Source: Favolaschia claudopus (lineage: Eukaryota; Basidiomycota; Agaricomycetes; Agaricales; Mycenaceae). Taken from it: 64,000 bases of DNA. The DNA is taken from the NCBI GenBank assembly GCA_037176885.1, contig JAWWNJ010000089.1, positions 496,001-560,000 on the forward strand, written 5' to 3'. Numbering within the stretch: the first letter of the stretch is position 1; each line of letters begins with the position of its first letter. The notes beneath the pieces were generated by a model. It saw nothing but the letters and a program-made list of their open reading frames with translations. It did no database searches and had not been told where the DNA came from. The translations under genes and the position numbers were made by a program. Shown here one piece after another: positions 55,888 through 64,000 of this stretch.

Positions 55888-58144
55888 ATGTTTTTCTTCC
55901 GTATCCTGGCTCTCGCCTTCTCGACCGTCGTGGCAGCATCACCTGGACCATCACCAAGCTCTCTCGTTCTTCATGAGCATCGTGCTCGTGCCCCGCCTGG
56001 CTTCACCAGTAAAGGCCGAGTCTCTGACGGCCATATGTTGACGCTTCGGTTTGGTCTGGCCTCTAGTAACATCGCTGGGCTTCAAGACAGACTGCTCTCT
56101 ATTTCTACCCCTGGAAGTCAGGATTTCCGGCAATGGCTTTCTCAAGATGAGGTCAGTGTGTATTGACCTGTTTCACCGCTATTTACTGACCCAAGTTCAG
56201 GTCAAAACATTCATGGCTCCGTCTGCCGACACGATAAACGCATTCGACTCTTTTGCTTCAGCAAACGGCTTGGAACCCTCGATCATCTCACCCTATGGCG
56301 ACTGGCTCTCTGTCAGTCTCCCTGCTTCGAAGGCAAACAAACTCTTCGGTGCGACATACACGAACTTCACCCACGCCGATCTGCCCGCACCCATAACCCG
56401 CACCCTCTCTATCTCTCTCCCCGCTGAGCTCGCTGGTCACGTCGAGGTAATACATCCCAGCACGGCGTTCAACGCTCCAATCGCTCGCCGCGCGCCCTTG
56501 TCCAGCGTTCACAAGCACAAGCGCGACGCGACTGCACCGACTGAGTGCGATACCAGCGATCCCAAGAACAACATCACCCCCGCGTGTCTACAGAGCCTCT
56601 ATAACATCCCGACTACGCCCGCTACGCAACGAGATAATACGCTGCTTGTTACGGGATACGTGGATGAGTGGGTGGAGGTTGATGATTTTCAGGTATCCCT
56701 CTTTCTTTCCATCGTGCGTGAACTTCGGCTCAAAGAACACTCTGCAGGCCTTCCTCGCGCAATTCCGCCCCGATTTACCGTCAAATGAAACATTCGTGAC
56801 TACGTTTTTGGATGGCGGAAGTAACCCACAGGGGCCAGATATCGCGGGCGTCGAAGCTTCATTGGATGTCCAGTATGCAGCAGGTGCGTACCAAGTGTTT
56901 ATTTACTTCAATAATCTTCCACGATGCTCATCTAGTTAAGGCATCGCGAGTGGTGTCCCCCTACAATTCCTCAGTGTCGGTGGCAATAACTCCGATTTTC
57001 CGACTTCGGTGTTGGATACTACGACCTTCCTTGCGAGTGAGGCGCAGCTGCCGACGGTGGTTACGACTTCGTATGGATTGGATGAGGATTTTTGGGGGGC
57101 GTCGTTGGCTACGTCAGCGTCCTTTTTCTCTCTCAAATGATTCTTTCTAAGTCTGAATTCCCTGTTCTTCTTGACAGGAAAGTTTGCGATGCCTTTGCAG
57201 CTATCTCGGCGAGAGGGTAAGACAAGATTAGATTTCGATTTCAATCGCTGAAACGGTTGACTTGCCTGTTCAGAGTCTCTTTTCTTTTTTCCTCCGGTGA
57301 TGTTCGTATTTGATTCTCTCTTTCATATCTCACTCACTGTATTTCTTTATTGATTGATTTCAGGGTGGCGTAAGTGGAAATCACGACGATGGAGTTAACT
57401 GCGCTCTTTTCGTCGCTGTATTTCCTGCATCTTGCCCTTGGGTGACGACAGTCGGGTCGACAATTGGATTCAACCCAGAAGTCGCCGTCAATTTCACCGG
57501 TAATCTATCATAATTCAGTTCCCTCCCCATCCCAATTTCCTTGCTAATAGCAATCAAACCCTTTCCAGGTGGCGGATTCTCCAGCTTCTTCCCGACCCCA
57601 CCCTACCAAACCTCCGCCGTCTCCAACTTCCTCAAAACCATCCCACCGTCCTTCCCCGGGAATGGCAAATTCAACGCCACGAACCGCGCTTACCCGGACC
57701 TCTCGCTCCAAGGAATGAACTTCAACATCAATTTTCGAGGGAAGATCGGGCAGGTTTTGGGGACTTCCGCGTCGACGCCGAGCATAGCGGGAATGGTGGC
57801 ATTGATTAACGATAGGTTGATTGCGCAGGGGAAGCCTGTGCTAGGATTTTTAAATCCGTTTTTGTATGCGAATGAGGGGGCGTTCAATGATGTTGTTTCG
57901 GGGCATAACAGTGGGCTTGTGTGTCCTGCTTCTTCGGTATGTTTCATTTTTGAGTTTTCAAATCGTCTTTGTCGATTAGCTGAGGGTTTTCTGCAGGTTG
58001 CGTTTGACGCGGTGCCCGGGTGGGATCCTCTGTGTTCGTTGCTCGTTTGGTGATTTGTGATGTTTGCGATGACTGACTTGAATTTCTTTAGCTGGTCTCG
58101 GTACTCCAAATTTCCCGGATCTCCTCGCAGCTGCGTTAGCATGA
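55888..58144 (+). CDS. Sedolisin-family serine protease A (tripeptidyl-peptidase-like)
   Basis: Secreted acid-active S53 protease. Signal peptide MFFFRILALAFSTVVAASP, then a pro-domain (LTLRFGLASSNIAGLQDRLLSISTPGSQDFRQWL; the DW-SVSLPASKANKLFGATY segment) and, after a linker rich in basic residues (VHKHKRDAT), the mature enzyme beginning near ITPACLQSLYNIP. Catalytic residues are visible: Glu and Asp in GVEASLDVQYAAG, the oxyanion Asp in FLFSSGDGGVSGN (spliced across two introns), and Ser in LGTSASTPSIAG. The C-terminal VPGWDP and GLGTPNFPDLL (calcium site region) are present. About ten exons, all in phase; exon 1 is 55888-56151. It cleaves tripeptides or internal bonds at low pH in saprotrophic nutrition (family knowledge). 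Inverted paralogue at 59994-62305. Confidence 0.9.
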
Positions 58145-58400
58145 GTTGTCTAGAACACTTACTTAGCAGAACTTAGCTTGACCATTACAGTATGTGAACT
58201 TTGATCACTCCGAGTGGCGTTTCCAACTTGAACGTGCGTAAAATGCCAAACCCGGATGAACTCAGTATCGAACACCGTCGAAGAAAACTGGCGCTTGACG
58301 TAAAAAGCGGTCCGTGCGCAGACTCGGCCACCACGAGTTGTCACATCATGTGATCGCGACTGATCGCGACTGTCACACTCTTCACTTGCTCCTCACCTCC

Positions 58401-59600
58401 ATGGTCGTCACTCGGCGTGCGGCGAGGGCCGCTAGATCGTCGATCACCCGCCTTCCCGTCGAACTTCTAGACATTATAGTCCGTTACTTGAGCCTTGAAC
58501 AGGCCGCTGCAATGTGCCAAATATCTCGTCTCTTCAATGCCCTTGCCACTCCGATACTCTATCAGTCCGTCACTTTCAACACAGATGAACAACTTCTTGC
58601 CTTTCTCAACACAATGAACCGACCCTCGGGAGCATCTCTAGTTCCTCACATCCAACATTTCGCCCTTCCGAGGGATGACACGTGTGTCCCTGTCTTTCAA
58701 AACGGTGTCTTCCTTTCTGACCCTTCGCATGAATTCAGATTATACATGCCGGAGCTGGTAGAAGATATCACTGTCTCTCTGCTCCCACTATCCAACCTCC
58801 GGTTTCTGGACCTCCTCACAACCGACGAGGTCTACTTCATAACCTTCCTCCAAACAGCACAGTTTCCCCGCCTGTCCCGTTTTCGCATTGCTGTTCATTC
58901 AGAAAACAGCGAAGCGCTGCATGATTTTCTCCAGCGGCATCATCGAACTCTCCAACATCTCACCATCACTCACGCGGAACAAGTAGAATTTCCGTCCCCG
59001 ATCCACCTGCCACAGCTACACAGTCTGTACACGACGGATCTGCTGCTTTCTCGTCTCAATATCGAAGACGCACCACTTGTGGAGTTGCGTATTTATAATA
59101 TAGACGAGGGACGCGTTGGGCTTCATGCGATTTCGATTGACCCTTCCACTGCACGTCGTGTGCGGAACGTCACACTTCTGTGCAGATACATCTCCGTTGA
59201 CGCTTTCGGCGATGTAGCCAAAGGTTTTCCACTTATCGACACACTAAAGGTTGAAGCCATGAATCTTCCACGTTTAATGACTGCCGTTTGTTGTTTTTAA
59301 TTTGAGTCTCAAACGCGACTTTGTCCTTGAATCTAGGATGAAATCATTCGAATCGGGACCCACCTTGCGAAATTCACGGAGCTTTCTACCCTGATTCTGG
59401 ACAGATCAGCAGCGGTCAGGCCGTCGAACGACGATAATGCCACCATCCTTGGCTGGTACGGTGCATGCAAGACATTGTCTTCAGTCACATTTGGTACGTG
59501 CCCCAATTCAACCGCGAACATCTTGTCTTACTACTTTGTAGGCGGAAAGACCTGGCTTCGAGAAAAAGATAAATGGAGTGTATTGTGTGAAGCTGTTTGA
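58401..59600 (+). CDS. F-box protein
   Basis: Three exons: 58401 to about 59285, about 59337 to 59492, and about 59544 to 59600. It opens MVVTRRAARAARSS, then an F-box LPVELLDIIVRYLSLEQAAAMCQISRLFNALATPILYQ within residues 18-55, then leucine-rich degenerate repeats (LSNLRFLDLLTTDE, RLSRFRIAVHSE, TLQHLTITHAEQ, LPQLHSLYTTD). The last exon ends KWSVLCEAV. Likely SCF adaptor; target unknown. Similar in layout to the gene at 23242 (basic TR-rich start, F-box, LRR-like tail). It lies between the two convergent sedolisin genes, 256 bp after sedolisin A and 393 bp from the end of sedolisin B. Confidence 0.75.
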
Positions 59601-59993
59601 GATATTTTCGCTTCATTTTGGCGTGTCTCGGGAAGACCTGTGCATATATAAATCTGTACAAATTGTTTTTTGGAATTCTGAAATTTTTGTCTCGAGTCGA
59701 ACCTGAAGGCCTGAAGCTAAGCCTGAGGCCTGAGGCCACCAACACGCAATATTCTTTCACTTTCCACGCTGGTCAATCCAACCCGGAGCGGTTCAACCTG
59801 ACTTCTGCAAACCGAGCATTTCTCTGTGATTATATGCTACGTTTGTATATTTGGTTGATTTACTTCTACTCCAGTGCATGTTCCGCAAGTCATTGAACTT
59901 CAACGAACTATTCATTGCTTCTTCTTTCAATTTCCATCTAAATAATGTGCGTAGAATAATAACGCCGTGGAACTTTAGATGTAACAAAACCAT

Positions 59994-62305
59994 TTATCCC
60001 AGCGCAGCAGCCAAGAGATCAGAATAATTCGGCGTCCCAAGCCCCGGTTTGTATCAGCAAGTCAGTGAGTCAACGTTGAAACCGAAAACTGAAGGAAACG
60101 AACTGAGAGGATCCCATCCCGGTGCCGCGTCAAAAGCAGCCTATATCAAGTATGTGAATCCACCAACCCGAACAAAACCGAATCAAAACATACATACCGA
60201 AGACGCAGGACACCTCCCGCCCGAATTATGCCCAACCACAATATCATTGAACGCCCCGGGATGCGCATAAATAAACGGGTTCAGGAACCCCAACACCGGC
60301 TTCCCCTTCTCGATCAACCGATCGTTGATCAGCGACACTATTCCCGCTGCCACGGGGGTGGACGCGGACGTCCCGCCAATCCGACCGACGCGTCCGCCGA
60401 GATTGATGAAGAAGTTTTTGCCTTGGAGGGCGAGGTCGGGGAATGCGCGGTGTGCGGGGTTGAATTTGCCGGTGCCGGGGAAGGAGGGGGGGAGGGTTTT
60501 GAGGAAGGTGGATACGGGGGTGGTTTGGTAGGAGGATTGGGTGAAGTAGGACGAGAAGCCGCCGCCTGTGATAAGAAGAATATTGATATTTAGCTAAGGG
60601 GAGAGGAAGGAAGGGCGAGACCTGTGAAGTTGATGGCGACTTCAGGGTTGAAGCCGATTGTTGAGCCGACTGCGGTTACCCAGGGGCATGAGGCGGGGAA
60701 GACGGAGACGAAGAGACCGCAGTTTTGTCCATCGTCGTGGCCGCCGCTCACACCGCCCTAGAATTCACTTGCGAGTTGAGAAAGATTTTGGTGAGGAAGA
60801 ATAATAGAGTCCTCACATCGCCTGAGGCAAAGAGCAGAGAAATCCTGAACTCGTTCAGCCAACATCTCGCCGTACATGAAGCTCGTGAATATCTTACCCT
60901 CTGGCAGTAGCAGCCGCATACCCATCACAGATTTTCCTGTGCACGAAAAAAAATCAATCAACATCATTGCAATGCGTTGGAAAACCGAGAATGATTCTGA
61001 ATGAATAAACACGGACCTAGCCATAGACTCCCCGAACGCCTCCTCGACATCGCCATACGACGTGCTCACCACCGTGGGCGGGTTCGGCGTCGTAGCGAGG
61101 TACGTCGCCGTGTCGAGGAACCCGATTCCGAGGTCGAGGTCGAAGTCGCCGACGCTGAGGAATTGGAGGGGGACGCCGCTGGCGATTCCTGGTCAAGTAG
61201 GTATGAGTAATAGAACACCCACAGCGGAAAATAAGGATGCGACTCGCACCTGCAGCGTACTCGATATCGAGGTCGGCTTCCGTGCCGCCGACGCCGGGTT
61301 CCTGCGGGTTCGTGCCGTTGTCGAGGGAGATGGTGAGGAAGGTTTGGTTGGGTGGGAGGTCGGGGCGGAATTGGGTCAGGAAGGCCTGTCGTGAGGGATC
61401 GGAATTATATATATATATAGATCGTTGAGGAAGAAGAAAAGGATTAGTGAGTGAGTAGTAACAAGAAAACACATATTAGTGAGTAACAAAAACACTGGCA
61501 TACCTGAAGATCGGCGGTCTCCGCCCACTCTCCGTACGAGGTCACCATCAACGCGTTATTCTTCTGCGTTGCGGGTGTCTTGGGGATGTTATACAGCGCC
61601 TGGAGGCACGCTGGCGTGATCCCGTTCGCGGGGTTCGTGGCGTCGCATTCGGCGGGGGCGCTTGCGGCGCGCGGATCCAAGTCTTCGAAATTGGGGATCG
61701 GGGGTGCGAGGAGGCGTGACTTCGTCGTAGCGAACATGGTAGTCGGATGCACGACCTCGACGTGGCCGGACAGTTCCGAGGGGAGGGATAGGGAGAGCGT
61801 GCGGGTGATGGGGGTGGCGAGGGCGGGGTGCGTGTAGTTGGTGAAGGTTGCGCTGAAGAGGGTGTTTGCTTTTGAGACGGGGAGCGTGAGGGTGTGCCAG
61901 TCACCGAAAGGTGAGATGGTGGACGTTTTTAGGTTGTGCGAGGTGAGGAAGGCGGTGAATGCAGTTAGAGTCGCTGGGGAGGGGGATACGAAGGATTTGA
62001 TCTGCGGACATGTCGTCAGAGCGGCGAAATAGGGAAAGAGGATCTGAATGGACCTCCTCTGGAGATAACCATTTCCGAAATTCGGGGCTGCCAGGCGTGG
62101 AAATTGCCAGCAATTTTTCTTGAAGTCCGGCCATATTGTTGGAGGCCAGACCGAAACGCAGAGTCAACATATGGTTGGCGGGTGTGGGACCTTGGTTGGC
62201 GAACCCCGACGGAGCATTGGTGCGATGTTCGTGTAGAATGAGTGAGCTAGCGGAGACGGCTAGTGCGAAGGAAAGGAGAAGCAAGAGATTGAAGCGCCGA
62301 GCCAT
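59994..62305 (-). CDS. Sedolisin-family serine protease B (tripeptidyl-peptidase-like)
   Basis: Paralogue of sedolisin A on the opposite strand, same exon plan. Signal peptide MARRFNLLLLLSFALAVSAS; pro-domain LTLRFGLASNNMAGLQEKLL and GDWHTLTLPVSKANTLF; mature part from ITPACLQALYNIP. Catalytic Glu/Asp in GTEADLDIEYAAG, oxyanion Asp in LLFASGDGGVSGG across two introns, Ser in GGTSASTPVAAG, C-terminal GLGTPNYSDLLAAALG before the TAA. All splice joins are open, so it looks active. The two copies differ enough (for example in the linker and around the second acidic residue) that the duplication is not recent. A TATA-type box lies 58 bp upstream. Confidence 0.9.
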
Positions 62306-63400
62306 TGATACGTTAGAAATGAGGGCGAGCAGGTACTGCCAGTGAGAGGCGAAGGCGTTGGGTTTATAAAGCGGTAGAAAAAATATAGTCGCTTGCTTGA
62401 ACCTTTGAAGTGTCGGGCATACGGGCATTTGAGGTAGCAACCCTCAATAATAACCGACAATTTTGTATACCATCGAGTTTGATGCGTTGGTAAGTAACTG
62501 ATATGGGTATCTGGATTCCGGCGATTGATTCGACCAAGATTCGACCGCATTAGTGAGATAATGAGAAGTACGACTTACTACAGTTGTGAGCATTTAAGTA
62601 AGTATGTTGAACCGCTCAGCGCTTTCATGTATACCTAGACTCGAAGCAGGTAGAAGTCAAAAGTTTAGCAACATAGATATGCAGGCCGTCGAGAAGCTTG
62701 CGACGTAAAGACGGGTGAATCTTGCGTCGATGGTGATGGTTCTCTGCAGGGAGGTGATGACAATCGTGCGAATACAACAAGAGCGGAGATCATCGGCCGA
62801 CTTCGCCTTGTCACCAGCCAAGTCACCAACCATAAACGCGCAGGCAACTGAATCTGAATTCTCGTAGTGCTGAGCCTCAAGCTAGCGCTCTCTTCACTTT
62901 TCGTGAATTCCGACGTTCTTAGCGACTAGCTAGAGCCGGGGGATAGCCGCCGAAAGCTACTGGACCAAACCCGACCAATGGATTATCATTCGAGGATATC
63001 GCGATGTAGTACGACGACACCGAATCGCAGCTGCGCACCATTCATCCAGCGTCATAACATTAGCGCCCTTTCCCTTTTTCATAACTCAATCCCGGCTGTC
63101 TGCATGCCGCTCGACTGCGTCTTTCGTCCCTCTACAAGTAGCACCATGTTTCTCATCCGGCAGGGACTTCACTCGCCATTCTGGGGCGTCGAAACACGAT
63201 AACACTCCTTGGTGTTATGTCCGCCGCATTGGACGTACGTCACGGAGGCACGTACTATGTATATCGACGGCGGATCGGAGCGAGTAGGCAGATTTGCGGT
63301 GGCTTCACGGTGCGTTATGTCCAAACCCTTGTGCACCTTCGATTTTTGACTGAATGAACTGCTTTCATGTAGCCAGAGCTTACTTGACCATCCTATACCC
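62306..63400. other. Upstream region of sedolisin B
   Basis: No gene seen beyond the promoter. Confidence 0.35.
62363..62368 (-). promoter_or_regulatory. TATA box of sedolisin B
   Basis: TATAAA on the minus strand, 58 bp before the ATG at 62305. Confidence 0.45.
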
Positions 63401-64000
63401 TCCATCCCCCAGCCTCCCGCTTGACGACAGTCTTGTCGTCGCTCGAATCAAGGGTTAGGGTTAGAAATTGCGTCGACCCTAGACCACCATTTTCCGACCC
63501 GTCTGCGACAACCACAACCTATCGACCCTCGGCGGACGATGTGCAAGGATATCGCGCAGCTTCTCCTCTCACCGCTACCGCTTCGCCTTCGTCATCGTTG
63601 AGTTCGAGGACGACTTTTCCTCTTCGTCATCTGGCGGATATGACGAGACTACGCCGCCTCCACCCGAGTCCCACCTCAGCGCCAATTGTACCGGATTCAG
63701 CATAGGCGGTATGTGAAGTTTAGCGTCGGTAGCATAATTCGGCGACCCAGGTACGCATATCGTCGTTTCTGCTTTTCATCTGCTCACACGAGTCGTTTTC
63801 TCCCGTTCTAGCGTTCTGCCTACGCCGCCAGCGGCGATACATACGCTATCTCGCTTGCTCGCGGTCTGCGCTGGATCTTGGATTCATCATGCCACGTCTT
63901 TCTCGTTGGCGGCGCAGCGGTATTATCGTCAACTCCCGCCTCTGCCACTACTCTCGTTATACATCGACACTTCGCTTATATGTCTCTCCCTCTCCAACCC
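63401..64000. repeat. C-rich stretch at the window edge
   Basis: Composition like the other GC-rich islands, with ttccgacccgtctgcgac resembling 48857-48875. Contains a telomere-like tract. A gene could begin past the edge. Confidence 0.35.
63451..63464 (+). repeat. Interstitial telomere-like tract
   Basis: AGGGTTAGGGTTAG: one complete TTAGGG unit with partial units either side. Confidence 0.6.

Noticed and set aside
1..64000. CRISPR arrays, operons, prophage or bacterial-type mobile elements
   Set aside because: None present; the window is intron-rich eukaryotic DNA.

Overview
The window looks like nuclear DNA of a filamentous basidiomycete, probably an agaricomycete mushroom. Reasons: almost every gene is cut by many 45-65 nt GT-AG introns; there is a Ran GTPase with six introns; there are two F-box/LRR-like genes, a CYP63-like P450, two sedolisin proteases and two NACHT (NLR-type) genes of the kind expanded in mushrooms; and short TTAGGG tracts are present. 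Exon joins were worked out by hand from splice sites, reading frame and family motifs, so most are models. Nothing is bacterial-type: no operons, Shine-Dalgarno sites or CRISPR.

Layout. 0.6-1.7 kb (+): pRiA4b Orf3-like protein. 2.1-4.2 kb (-): MFS transporter, followed by a truncated tandem copy (4.6-4.9 kb). 5.4-6.5 kb (+): Ran GTPase. 6.5-11 kb: gene-poor. 11.0-12.6 kb (+): acidic Ser-rich protein of unknown function. 13.2-14.4 kb (-): single-exon protein resembling trichodiene synthases but without their metal-binding residues, flanked by a diverged direct repeat. 15.8-18.7 kb (+): NAD(P)-binding epimerase/NmrA-type gene broken by a 1.8 kb short-LTR retroelement that carries its own 344-codon ORF. 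20.4-23.1 kb (+): P450 with one in-frame stop. 23.2-24.5 kb (+): F-box protein. 26.6-29 kb: GC-rich repeat island with facing telomere-like tracts.

29.4-34.6 kb and 43.5-52.7 kb hold two copies of a gene pair: an NLR (NACHT) gene and an armadillo-like helical gene. In the left copy the two genes converge with 154 bp between their stops, and the helical gene has an in-frame stop. In the right copy they diverge, are 3.9 kb apart, the helical gene is open, and the NLR has two internal tandem duplications. 34.6-43.5 kb is gene-poor. 55.9-62.3 kb: two sedolisin (tripeptidyl-peptidase-like) genes converging on an F-box gene. The last 1.7 kb has no gene I can support and contains a second telomere-like tract.

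How the parts relate: Ran is housekeeping. The transporter, P450, sedolisins, F-box and NLR genes belong to families that turn over quickly in mushroom genomes, and four loci here are visibly broken (P450 nonsense, left helical gene nonsense, LTR insertion in the epimerase-like gene, truncated MFS copy). The most interesting object is the short-LTR element at 16,087-17,883: TG...CA repeats, a 4-bp target duplication, a tRNA-derived primer site and one non-retroviral ORF; removing it restores an exact 294-codon host frame.
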